7,414 bases of DNA, from the NCBI GenBank assembly GCA_013043915.1, contig JABEVH010000284.1, positions 1 through 7,414 on the forward strand, read 5' to 3'. Source of the stretch: Pseudomonadales bacterium. Lineage in GTDB: Bacteria; Pseudomonadota; Gammaproteobacteria; Pseudomonadales; Moraxellaceae. Positions 1-6,844 of the stretch are shown in pieces. The position numbers were made by a program, and so were the translations under genes. Position 1 is the stretch's first letter, and the number at the start of each line of letters is the position of its first letter. The notes under the pieces were generated by a model. It saw only the letters and a list, made by a program, of their open reading frames with translations. It ran no database searches and was not told where the DNA came from.

Positions 1-135
1 CTTGATCATAATGAACTCCGGTTTGACGGACGATTTCGTCCAGCATTATGCCCGGGTTTCCACTTATAGCGCTGTTTAAATTACCGCGGCCACTTCTCAC
101 TGTGCCAGCAACTGAGTAGCTTGTGTTAGGTTTGC
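1..135 (-). other. Possible partial ORF running off the left edge
   Basis: On the minus strand a frame is open from about 135 to the left edge. Its only ATG is at 46-44 and gives the peptide MLDEIVRQTGVHYDQ before the edge. The LDE-x-V-x-x-TG-x-H pattern recalls the N-terminal helix-turn-helix of some integrase-core transposases, but that is a memory-based resemblance over 15 residues and is not proof. There is no good ribosome binding site before this ATG (only a weak GGG a few bases upstream). Other short frames are open over the same bases on the plus strand, to stops at 67-69 and 77-79, and could instead be the tail of an upstream gene. I do not assign a function. Confidence 0.18.
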
Positions 136-164
136 TTCAGGTAAAGTACCTGAATTCAGTTCAG
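136..164. promoter_or_regulatory. Overlapping palindromes upstream of the DUF1800 operon
   Basis: TTCAGGTA (136-143) and TACCTGAA (147-154) form a perfect 8-bp inverted repeat around a 3-base centre. The right arm is shared with a second perfect palindrome, CTGAATTCAG (150-159), and one more TTCAG follows at 160-164. The CTGAA at 150-154 can therefore pair with any of three TTCAG copies. The cluster ends 46 bases before the preferred start codon of the first gene, where an operator or leader structure would lie. It is followed by TATTTT rather than a clean T-run, so it is a poor intrinsic terminator. The repeat is seen directly; the regulatory role is inferred, and no regulator can be named. 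Confidence 0.4.
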
Positions 165-200
165 TATTTTCACGCCACTTACTGAGTTATGTCGATTTTT

Positions 201-204
201 GGAG
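201..204 (+). promoter_or_regulatory. Ribosome binding site deciding the DUF1800 start
   Basis: GGAG lies six bases before a TTG at 211, an ideal spacing. If translation began at the upstream in-frame TTG (199), this GGAG would fall inside the coding sequence and no Shine-Dalgarno-like sequence would precede the start. The site therefore favours TTG 211. Confidence 0.6.
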
Positions 205-210
205 AAGTCA

Positions 211-1692
211 TTGAGGTTAAACTCAGACAAGTCATGCAGGGTTATTTTGCTAGCAGTTTTAATCTTGCTGCCGATTATTGCTTGCTCTGATACAGCTGAC
301 GACACGAAGGCAGTACACCTTTTGAACCGACTGGCTTTTGGTCCTGCCCAAGGTGATTTGAATTCTATTAAGTTTGTCGGTATCAATACTTATATCGAGC
401 AGCAGCTGCATCCAGAATTAATACCTCTTCCGACAAATCTTACCGCTCATCTGGAACAGCTGGATACCTTACAACTGGATCCGTTTCAGTTATACAAAGC
501 GTATGGCCCGCCGCCTGTCAATAAAGGAGCAAAACCCGATCCGCAAACTGTCAAGGAGGCGCGTCAACGCGCTCACATCATTGTGATGCAAGCTGCAGAG
601 GCCAGGCTCGCACGCGCCATTGAAAGTCCCCGGCAATTGCAGGAAGTCATGGTGGAATTCTGGTATAACCATTTCAATGTTTTCGCCGGAAAAGGATTAG
701 ACAATCTTTGGATTGGCGCCTATGAAGAAGAGGTCATTAGACCACATGTCCTTGGACGATTCAGCGATTTGCTGGATGCGACAGCGAAACATCCAGCCAT
801 GCTGTTCTACCTTGATAATTGGCTTAATACGGCCCCGGACAGCCCGGGAGCTCGCGGCAAATTTGACGGAATAAATGAAAATTATGCACGTGAACTCATG
901 GAGTTGCATACCTTGGGTGTCCATGGCGGCTATACCCAACAAGATGTCACTACCCTCGCCCAAATTTTAACGGGATGGGGTTTCAGGCGTGGCGGCAACA
1001 TGGAATTTTTCTTTGATTCACGACGACATGATTTCAAAGACAAGCAGTTTCTTGGACAAAAGATTAAAGGCAGCGGCGAGCAAGAAGTCCAGGAAGCCCT
1101 GGATATCCTCGCCAGAAGTCCAGCCACCGCACAACATATCAGTTATGAGTTGTCGCAGTATTTTGTATCGGACACACCCAATCAGGCGCTGGTGGACAAA
1201 CTGGCAAAACGTTTCATGGATACGGATGGAGATATTCGCAAGGTTTTGGATACCTTATTTCACAGTAAGGAATTCTGGGACGCGAAGAATTATGGCAACA
1301 AATTCAAGACACCCTATGAATACATAGTTTCTGCTGCACGTGCTAGCGGCGTTGATGTCCAGAACTATCGTCCGCTGATGGGGGCACTCCAGCAGCTCGG
1401 CCAACCTTTATATGGATGCCTGACTCCGAATGGTTATCAAAACACCCAGGCAGTCTGGTTAAACCCTGATGCCATGATGCGTCGGATAAATTTCGCTACC
1501 CTCCTGAGTGCCGGACGTCTGGCGGCAAAACAGCCTATGTCACCGCCCCCCGTGGTGAGTGTCAATGTCAATCTTATTGAAGAGACGCTAGGCTCAGAAC
1601 TCTCGCCCCTGACCTTAAGCATAGCCAAGAAGGCGCCAGAAATGCTTAGGCCTGCATTAATTTTTGGCAGCCCTGAATTCATGTATCGTTAG
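211..1692 (+). CDS. DUF1800 family protein, predicted lipoprotein
   Basis: A complete DUF1800 protein of 493 residues from TTG 211 (497 from TTG 199; numbering below uses the longer form). The N-terminus has a basic stretch, a hydrophobic core and the lipobox IIAC with the lipidated Cys at 29. Ser follows that Cys, so by the usual Lol rule outer-membrane sorting is expected. Family landmarks are LLNRLAFGP (41-49), WYNHFNV (155-161), ENYARELMELHTLGV (227-241), LTGWGF (257-262), the LNPDAMMRRINFA segment (421-433) and the terminal SPEFMYR, which is the normal family ending, so the protein is full length. The biochemical function of DUF1800 is not established. Its stop is 10 bases from the downstream DUF1501 start, and the two families commonly occur as neighbours, so they are very likely one operon and act on the same process outside the cytoplasm. 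Family assignment is firm; role and localisation are inference. Confidence 0.93.
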   Translation: MRLNSDKSCRVILLAVLILLPIIACSDTADDTKAVHLLNRLAFGPAQGDLNSIKFVGINTYIEQQLHPELIPLPTNLTAHLEQLDTLQLDPFQLYKAYGPPPVNKGAKPDPQTVKEARQRAHIIVMQAAEARLARAIESPRQLQEVMVEFWYNHFNVFAGKGLDNLWIGAYEEEVIRPHVLGRFSDLLDATAKHPAMLFYLDNWLNTAPDSPGARGKFDGINENYARELMELHTLGVHGGYTQQDVTTLAQILTGWGFRRGGNMEFFFDSRRHDFKDKQFLGQKIKGSGEQEVQEALDILARSPATAQHISYELSQYFVSDTPNQALVDKLAKRFMDTDGDIRKVLDTLFHSKEFWDAKNYGNKFKTPYEYIVSAARASGVDVQNYRPLMGALQQLGQPLYGCLTPNGYQNTQAVWLNPDAMMRRINFATLLSAGRLAAKQPMSPPPVVSVNVNLIEETLGSELSPLTLSIAKKAPEMLRPALIFGSPEFMYR

Positions 1693-1702
1693 GGAGTAAG
1701 GA
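1693..1702 (+). promoter_or_regulatory. Ribosome binding site of the DUF1501 gene
   Basis: The whole 10-base gap between the two genes is GGAGTAAGGA. It offers GGAG six bases before the ATG at 1703 and a second purine stretch, AAGGA, directly against it. The tight junction supports co-translation of the pair. Confidence 0.6.
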
Positions 1703-2917
1703 ATGAACAGACGGGAATTCCTGCGCATAGCTGGCCTAAGCCTTCTTCCGTTGGAGCGTATCGGTTGGGCGGCAAGCTCGCCTGGCACTACCAAGCGACT
1801 TGTGGTTGTGTTTCTCCGAGGTGCTGTGGACGGTCTCAGCGTAGTCGCACCCTATAAGGATCCCCTCTATTACGAAAGTCGACCCAGTATCGCCATCCCC
1901 CGCCCTGGAGCGGAAGGAGGCTTGCTGGATCTAGATGGTCAATTCGGCCTGCATCCAGCTTTATCAGCCCTCATGCCCCTGTGGCAACAGAAATCCCTGG
2001 CTTTCATTCATGCTTCTGGGTCATCTGACCCTAACCGTTCCCATTTTGATGCGCAAGACTATATGGAGAGCGGTACTCCAGGGATAAAGAGCACACCGGA
2101 TGGCTGGATGAACCGAGTTCTTGCAGTTCTACCAGGCAAGCGCACACCGACCAGCGCGATAAGCGTGGGTGCCACACTGCCACGCATCATGTCTGGAAAA
2201 ATGACGGTGGCTAATCTTACGCTGGGACAAAACACTGCCCAGCCCATGGTTATGGATCGTCCTGTCATCGCCAAAGATTTTGATATGCTTTATGCCAATA
2301 ACCAGTCTCTAGGCAAAACCTATCAGGCGGGCAGGAACATGCGCAGTCAATTGCTCTCCGACTTGCAAAACGACATGATGGCTGCCGACCATGGCGCACC
2401 AACCTCGGCAGGATTTCCCTCGGATGCCCGTATGCTGGCCAGAATGATAAAACGTGACCCCCATATCAATATCGTGTTCTTGGCACTCGGAGGGTGGGAT
2501 ACACATGTAAATCAGGGCAGCAGTCACGGACAACTCGCCAATCATTTATATCCGCTAGGAGAAGGTCTTGCCATTCTGGCGCATGAACTGGGTTCAGAAT
2601 TCACGAACACCACGGTGCTCGTCATGTCTGAATTTGGCCGAACTGTTCGTGAAAATGGCAATGGTGGTACAGACCATGGGCACGGTAATGTCATGTGGTT
2701 GCTGGGGGGGATAATGGGGGGTGGCAAAGTCTATGGGCAATGGCCAAGCCTCGAAGAAATTGACCTCTATCAGGGGCGAGATCTGGAAGTGACTACCGAT
2801 TTTCGCAGTGTGGCAACCATGGTTCTTCAGCAACAGTTTAGATTGGATGATGCACAACTGAGGCATATTTTTCCTGCTTTCCAGGCAAACGAGGCCTCAC
2901 TGACAGGCCTGATCTAG
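1703..2917 (+). CDS. DUF1501 family protein with Tat-type signal
   Basis: A complete 404-residue DUF1501 protein, a family related to the sulfatase/alkaline phosphatase superfamily. The N-terminus MNRREFLRIAG carries a twin-arginine motif (Arg3-Arg4, then E-F-L) followed by a short hydrophobic stretch and a possible cleavage site after GWAA (21-24), so export of the folded protein to the periplasm is predicted. Family motifs are FLRGAVDGLS (37-46), RSHFDAQDYMESG (112-124), GGWDTH (263-268), SEFGRT (309-314) and GTDHGHGN (322-329). The Asp and His residues in the last three sit where metal-binding residues lie in related phosphatase-fold enzymes, but the substrate is unknown. It follows the DUF1800 gene by 10 bases with a good ribosome binding site. 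Nothing is truncated: the C-terminal DFRSVATMVLQQQF region and the IFPAF motif (389-393) are typical. Family assignment is firm; catalytic activity is inference. Confidence 0.95.
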   Translation: MNRREFLRIAGLSLLPLERIGWAASSPGTTKRLVVVFLRGAVDGLSVVAPYKDPLYYESRPSIAIPRPGAEGGLLDLDGQFGLHPALSALMPLWQQKSLAFIHASGSSDPNRSHFDAQDYMESGTPGIKSTPDGWMNRVLAVLPGKRTPTSAISVGATLPRIMSGKMTVANLTLGQNTAQPMVMDRPVIAKDFDMLYANNQSLGKTYQAGRNMRSQLLSDLQNDMMAADHGAPTSAGFPSDARMLARMIKRDPHINIVFLALGGWDTHVNQGSSHGQLANHLYPLGEGLAILAHELGSEFTNTTVLVMSEFGRTVRENGNGGTDHGHGNVMWLLGGIMGGGKVYGQWPSLEEIDLYQGRDLEVTTDFRSVATMVLQQQFRLDDAQLRHIFPAFQANEASLTGLI

Positions 2918-2940
2918 ATAAGGTATGGCCTGTACCAGGC
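2903..2940. repeat. Two mutually exclusive inverted repeats at the DUF1501 end
   Basis: ACAGGCC (2903-2909) pairs with GGCCTGT (2927-2933) as a 7-bp stem around a 17-base loop that contains the DUF1501 stop codon. GCCTG (2928-2932) can instead pair with CAGGC (2936-2940) around TAC. Both stems use bases 2928-2932, so only one can form. The six A residues that follow are on the wrong strand for an intrinsic terminator of the plus-strand operon. The repeats are seen directly; their function is unknown. Confidence 0.35.
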
Positions 2941-2974
2941 AAAAAAGGTCTGCTCAACCCGGAGATCATCCGGG
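2941..2974 (-). terminator. Weak terminator candidate for the minus-strand operon
   Basis: Read on the minus strand, about 45 bases after the transporter stop, CCCGGA (2974-2969) pairs with TCCGGG (2963-2958) around a 5-base loop. Six T residues follow, but only after an 11-base spacer (2946-2941). The GC-rich stem is reasonable; the distance to the T-run is too long for a textbook intrinsic terminator. The convergent position is right for one. Confidence 0.25.
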
Positions 2975-3020
2975 GCATTGAACGTCTACATGCTCGTATT
3001 TCCAACCCTTGTCCCTAAAA

Positions 3021-3800
3021 CTATAGGGCACGGATAAACATGCTGGAGGCTACGATGACCAGCACGCCAGCAAAAAGACGTTGCAGATGTTTATGCGAAA
3101 ATCGGTGGGCACTTAAACGCCCTAGTATCATGCCAACTGCGGTTGCCGCCAGGAACGGCATGGCCACATACAGAGGTAATAAATGTCCATGTATGACTGA
3201 CGCCAACACAGCGCCGGACCCTACCAAGGTAATCACCATCAGGGAAGTAGCTACAATACCGTGCATGGTCATATCAGTTAACCGGCTAAGGGCAGGAACA
3301 ATGACAAAGCCCCCACCTACACCAAGTAGCCCGGTAAGAAACCCTGTCAACGCGCCGATTCCAGCCAAACATAACGCTGAGGCCGGTGTCCAGTGCAAGC
3401 GTCCAGTCTCCGCATTGATGCGGCATAGCGGCTTATGAGCAGAACGAACCCACTGATGCCGCAGCAACCGTATGGCAACTCCCAGCATGGTCAGTGCGAA
3501 TAACACAAGTAACCACCGCGCCGGCAATACGTGGGCAACTCTCAGGCCTAACGGAGTAGCTCCTGCGCCTACGATGGCTATCACGGTCGCCGCTCGATAG
3601 CGCACCAAACCACGCCAGTGCCCTTCTACCGCGCCAAATAAAGCTGAAGCCGTCACTGCCAGCAAGGCGGTAGGGGCTGCCTGAGCGACACTCCATCCCA
3701 AACCAAAGACCAAGGCAGGGACCGCCAGAATACCTCCACCCGCTCCGGTCAGGCCCAGAACTCCGCCCACCAAAGCTCCCAGTATCAACACCAAAATCAT
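3021..3800 (-). CDS. TauE/SafE (TSUP) family membrane transporter
   Basis: A complete 259-residue integral inner-membrane protein of the TSUP family, whose characterised members move sulfite, sulfoacetate, sulfonates or related anions. The family's internal duplication is plain: LVGGVLGLTGAGGG (10-23) is echoed by LTGFLTGLLGVGGG (151-164), each followed by an I/V-rich stretch with P-A-L. About eight hydrophobic segments can be traced, with a basic, polar loop at roughly 113-136 joining the two halves. The length is normal for the family. The ATG (3800-3798) overlaps the stop of the upstream kinase gene in an ATGA junction. Its likely ribosome binding site, AGGA at 3813-3810 with a 9-base spacing, lies inside the kinase coding sequence, so translation is probably coupled. 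The substrate cannot be read from sequence; the neighbouring C-S lyase makes a sulfur compound a reasonable guess. Confidence 0.93.
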   Translation of the reverse strand: MILVLILGALVGGVLGLTGAGGGILAVPALVFGLGWSVAQAAPTALLAVTASALFGAVEGHWRGLVRYRAATVIAIVGAGATPLGLRVAHVLPARWLLVLFALTMLGVAIRLLRHQWVRSAHKPLCRINAETGRLHWTPASALCLAGIGALTGFLTGLLGVGGGFVIVPALSRLTDMTMHGIVATSLMVITLVGSGAVLASVIHGHLLPLYVAMPFLAATAVGMILGRLSAHRFSHKHLQRLFAGVLVIVASSMFIRAL

Positions 3801-6772
3801 GGCGTCGTTTCCTGTTTATCCTTAGGGAAACAAGGGATAACGATGCAAAACTCAGTACCTTCTCCCAGCACTGAATTTACCCCAATACTGCCTTGCAGAA
3901 TATTGGTTACAATACGGTGGGAGATATGCAGCCCCAACCCAGTACCCCCCTGTCCCAATCGGGTGGTAAAAAAGGGAGTAAAAATACGTAGCAGGTTCTC
4001 AGGAGGGATCCCACGACCATTATCGGTAACCTTGATCTCAACCTGATCATACTCCCGCTCGCGAATACTCAAGATGATTTGCCCTGGATGATCGACAAAA
4101 GCATGCGTCACCGCATTTTGTACCAAGTTAGTAATAACTTGCCCGAGCGGCCCTGGATAACTGCCCATATTGACCTCGCCCGTATGTCGATCCAGTCGCC
4201 AGCGATGCCCCTGTGGCTTCAGCAAGGGCTGCATCATGACCATCACCTCTTGCAGCATGGAACCAAGATCAAAGGTTCGCCTTTGTGCCTGCGTGCGATC
4301 CACGGCCACTTGTTTGAAGCTGGTTATCAGTTCAATAGCTCGGTTTAAATTACTTTCAATCAAGTGGCTAGCTAATTGGCTCTGTTCCAGAAAAGCCGTA
4401 AACAAAGATCTGCGCATCTCTCCCTGCATGGCCTCTTGTTCAATGCGACGAACACCTTCAGCGAGGGTCGTACTGGCGGTCAGGGCAATCCCAATGGGGG
4501 TATTCAAATCATGCGCTACACCCGCCACCATACCACCCAAGTCAGCCATTCGCTGATTACCTTGCAGCGTGTCACGCATCATGGTGATCTCCGTATTATC
4601 GGAAATCAGTACAATACGGCTGCCATCTTGAGCAAGACGCCGCGTAAACTCAAGAACCCAACCTTGATGAGTGTGTACCAACTCATGAACAGGATCTTGC
4701 CATGCCTCCCATGGCCGGGTGGAGTCGTATTTTTCTCCGTTTCTATTCAGTTCTTCCAAAAAATCATCGCGTTGCAACCCTGAGCGTATCCTATGAGCAC
4801 TCAGCGGGAATATGTCCAGCGCATTCTGATTCCAAAATGCCAAACGCTTATCCTTATCCCAAACCAAGATGGCTGCTTCAAGGCTATCCAGCACTAATTG
4901 CAATTTCTCGGCTAAAGCCTGGTTTTGTTGACGAGCCAGGGATTCATCCCTGACACGAACGGCTAATTCATCCATAATCTCGGCATGTCGGCGACGCAAT
5001 CGCAGGACAGCCATACCCTGAACATAATCCTGAACCATTTCTTGCAATAGCCGTAGTTCATCCTCACACATATCGGCATGAACGTCGGTGTACATCGTGA
5101 ATAATCCAGCTTGACCATCATCAAGACAAAAAGGGACTACCAAACATGACATCCAGCCTTGCTGCTTGGCCTGCTGCGCCCAGGGCTCCTGTTCATGAGT
5201 CAGATCCATGTTGACGGCAAAACCTGAACACAGTGCCTGGCTGCAAGGGCCTTGTCCTAAAGATCCATCTTGCCGCGTCATCACCTGAGCACTCAGCCAT
5301 GCCTGCCCCTCACCCGCGCTGGCCTGCACTTGTACCGTATTCTCCGCATCAGCTAGGACATGTCCTATCCAAACCAGGCTATGTCCGCAAACTTCCACCA
5401 GTAACTGACAGACCTTCTGACGATATTCCTGTTCTGACGTAGCATGCACCAGAGCTTGTGAACTCAGGCTGATGGCACGTTGAATACGCGACAAACGTGT
5501 CAGTTTTTGGTTAGCATCAGCCAGTTCCTGTGTTTTATCCTTAACCAACTCCTCCAGATGTGTTCTGTGCCGCAGCAGTTCATCATGCATGGCTGCACGT
5601 TCACTAATATCTCGAGCTAGGCCCAACATATAAGGCTGATTAAGAAACTCAAAATAATTGGCTGTAATTTCTACCGGAAAATTCACGCCGTCGCATCTTC
5701 TATGCTGGCTCTGGAAGGTCATGGTCTGAACACTTTTCATGTATTGCCAGTGATCTGACCATTGCTCTTCAGTTCGCAATACGTTATCGACATCAATAAC
5801 CCGTAATCGCAAAAGTTCATCACGGCTATAGCCATGGATACGAACAGCTTCATCATTCACAAAGAGAAAATGACCCCGCTCATCCACCAGGTAAGCAGCA
5901 TCTTGAACATGATTTAAGGCAAAACTGACCAAGGCTAACTCATGGCGAGACTGTTGCTGACGGGTGATATCCTGGAGGGTTCCTACAATGAATTTTATCT
6001 GGCCATCATCATCTAAGACCAGTTTACCCTGCCCCAACACCCAGCGTATATTGCCATCAGAAGGACGCACAATACGGTATTCACGGCGAAATGCCTCATG
6101 CTGGTTCAGAACATTTTTCTGAACATAGGCATACACAAGGTCACGGTCTTCGGGATGGATGAGATCAAACCAGGCATCGACTGTCGGTGGATAATGGCTA
6201 TCTATGCCCAGAATGTCATAAAGCACTTCTGAAGCATGCCAGGTCATGGTCGCAAAATCAGTCTTGAAAGAACCTATGGAAGCAGCACGCTGTGATTCCA
6301 GAAAAAATAATTCGCTTTCCTGAAGTTTAGCTTCCAGCCGTTTGCGTTCGGTAATGTCATGACCAATGCCCAGTATACCCAGTAGCTGTCCTTGCGCATC
6401 AAACATCGGTTTTTTAGTTGTCTCCAGCAAGACCCGGCGACCATCCACAGCGTAAGTAATCCACTCTTCATTCACGCAGGCCCTGCCCTTCGTCATGGCC
6501 TCTCTGTCTTTGGCACGAAAAAAATCGGCCAGCTCCTTCTCGACAAAGTCATAGTCGGTCTTGCCTACGATTTCTGCTTCACTTGCGCCAAAGAAACGCT
6601 CAAACTCCTTATTGCAGTGCAGGTACACACCCTCAGGATCCTTAAGCCAGATCATATCAGGAATGGCTTCCAGCAACGTACGCCAGTGTATATCGTTCTG
6701 GACCACTTCACTTGCTATGGGCACTTGGTTCGTCATAAGCCCTTGATTCCGCATCACCTGCAATGTCAGCAT
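3797..6772 (-). CDS. Soluble multi-PAS/GAF sensor histidine kinase
   Basis: A 991-residue histidine kinase with no transmembrane segment, so a cytoplasmic sensor. Domains in order are PAS 1 (about 30-145, ending GIGHDITERKRLE), PAS 2 of the PAS_3 type (about 160-275), PAS 3 (about 280-395), a charged helical linker (396-430), GAF (about 430-590), a second helical linker, a PAS_7-like domain (about 620-730), the dimerisation/phosphoacceptor domain with His754 in AHDLNTP, and a HATPase domain. The ATP site has the N box around NLVQNA (882-887), the G1 box DNGRGIP (917-923), the F box FTPFFTTR (931-938) and the G2 box GGTGLGL (942-948), so it should be active. The H-box type resembles the class with AHEINTPIG. 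No receiver domain and no response regulator are present. Seven of the twelve cysteines fall in the GAF region. ATG 6772 has no ribosome binding site; Met13 (ATG 6736) has AAGGG three bases upstream and may be the true start. The ligand is unknown. Confidence 0.93.
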   Translation of the reverse strand: MLTLQVMRNQGLMTNQVPIASEVVQNDIHWRTLLEAIPDMIWLKDPEGVYLHCNKEFERFFGASEAEIVGKTDYDFVEKELADFFRAKDREAMTKGRACVNEEWITYAVDGRRVLLETTKKPMFDAQGQLLGILGIGHDITERKRLEAKLQESELFFLESQRAASIGSFKTDFATMTWHASEVLYDILGIDSHYPPTVDAWFDLIHPEDRDLVYAYVQKNVLNQHEAFRREYRIVRPSDGNIRWVLGQGKLVLDDDGQIKFIVGTLQDITRQQQSRHELALVSFALNHVQDAAYLVDERGHFLFVNDEAVRIHGYSRDELLRLRVIDVDNVLRTEEQWSDHWQYMKSVQTMTFQSQHRRCDGVNFPVEITANYFEFLNQPYMLGLARDISERAAMHDELLRHRTHLEELVKDKTQELADANQKLTRLSRIQRAISLSSQALVHATSEQEYRQKVCQLLVEVCGHSLVWIGHVLADAENTVQVQASAGEGQAWLSAQVMTRQDGSLGQGPCSQALCSGFAVNMDLTHEQEPWAQQAKQQGWMSCLVVPFCLDDGQAGLFTMYTDVHADMCEDELRLLQEMVQDYVQGMAVLRLRRRHAEIMDELAVRVRDESLARQQNQALAEKLQLVLDSLEAAILVWDKDKRLAFWNQNALDIFPLSAHRIRSGLQRDDFLEELNRNGEKYDSTRPWEAWQDPVHELVHTHQGWVLEFTRRLAQDGSRIVLISDNTEITMMRDTLQGNQRMADLGGMVAGVAHDLNTPIGIALTASTTLAEGVRRIEQEAMQGEMRRSLFTAFLEQSQLASHLIESNLNRAIELITSFKQVAVDRTQAQRRTFDLGSMLQEVMVMMQPLLKPQGHRWRLDRHTGEVNMGSYPGPLGQVITNLVQNAVTHAFVDHPGQIILSIREREYDQVEIKVTDNGRGIPPENLLRIFTPFFTTRLGQGGTGLGLHISHRIVTNILQGSIGVNSVLGEGTEFCIVIPCFPKDKQETTP
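6740..6744 (-). promoter_or_regulatory. Ribosome binding site for an internal kinase start
   Basis: On the minus strand AAGGG precedes ATG 6736-6734 by three bases. It is the best Shine-Dalgarno match near the kinase N-terminus, though a little close. The first 12 residues of the longer form show no domain signal, and PAS 1 begins well after both starts, so either start leaves the architecture intact. Confidence 0.35.
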
Positions 6773-6844
6773 AAATTTTAGCTTATAGCCATGATTTAGC
6801 CGGGCTGCTTAAATATTCTTGCTCCATACCTACGATGCATCAGG
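6773..6844 (-). other. Short gap between the C-S lyase and kinase genes
   Basis: The 72-base gap (108 to the alternative kinase start) is AT-rich near the kinase end. It contains a self-complementary GATGCATC just after the lyase stop and GCTAAA/GGCTA direct repeats, but no stem followed by a T-run. I see no convincing terminator and no clear promoter pair, so read-through from the lyase gene into the kinase gene is possible but not shown. Confidence 0.4.

Noticed and set aside
28..41. Small hairpin GGACG-ATTT-CGTCC as a terminator of an upstream gene
   Set aside because: Only five base pairs and no T-run on either side.
121..170. Sigma-70 promoter for the DUF1800 operon (TTGTGT or TTGCTT with TATTTT)
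   Set aside because: No pair has acceptable spacing together with acceptable -10 and -35 matches, so I do not call a promoter.
97..186. Minus-strand frame of 29 codons ending at 97-99 with a protein-like composition
   Set aside because: It has no start codon and is short enough to arise by chance; it also overlaps the palindrome cluster, which explains part of the sequence bias.
156..386. 76-codon minus-strand frame overlapping the DUF1800 start
   Set aside because: Mostly antisense to the signal peptide and conserved N-terminus of DUF1800, with no domain and no supporting context.
989..1327. 112-codon plus-strand frame inside the DUF1800 gene, and several minus-strand frames across 490-1682 and 2059-2866
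   Set aside because: They overlap firmly identified DUF1800/DUF1501 coding sequence in other frames and have compositions typical of out-of-frame translation.
4376..4783. Plus-strand open frames of 60-135 codons opposite the kinase gene (also around 4079-4556, 4702-4953, 6392-6781)
   Set aside because: They lie wholly or almost wholly antisense to a kinase with unmistakable motifs, show no recognisable domains, and are expected as shadows of a long well-biased gene.
6773..6844. Promoter or terminator between the lyase and kinase genes
   Set aside because: TATAAG and TAAAAT resemble -10 boxes but lack a matching -35, and the short self-complementary stretches are not followed by T-runs.
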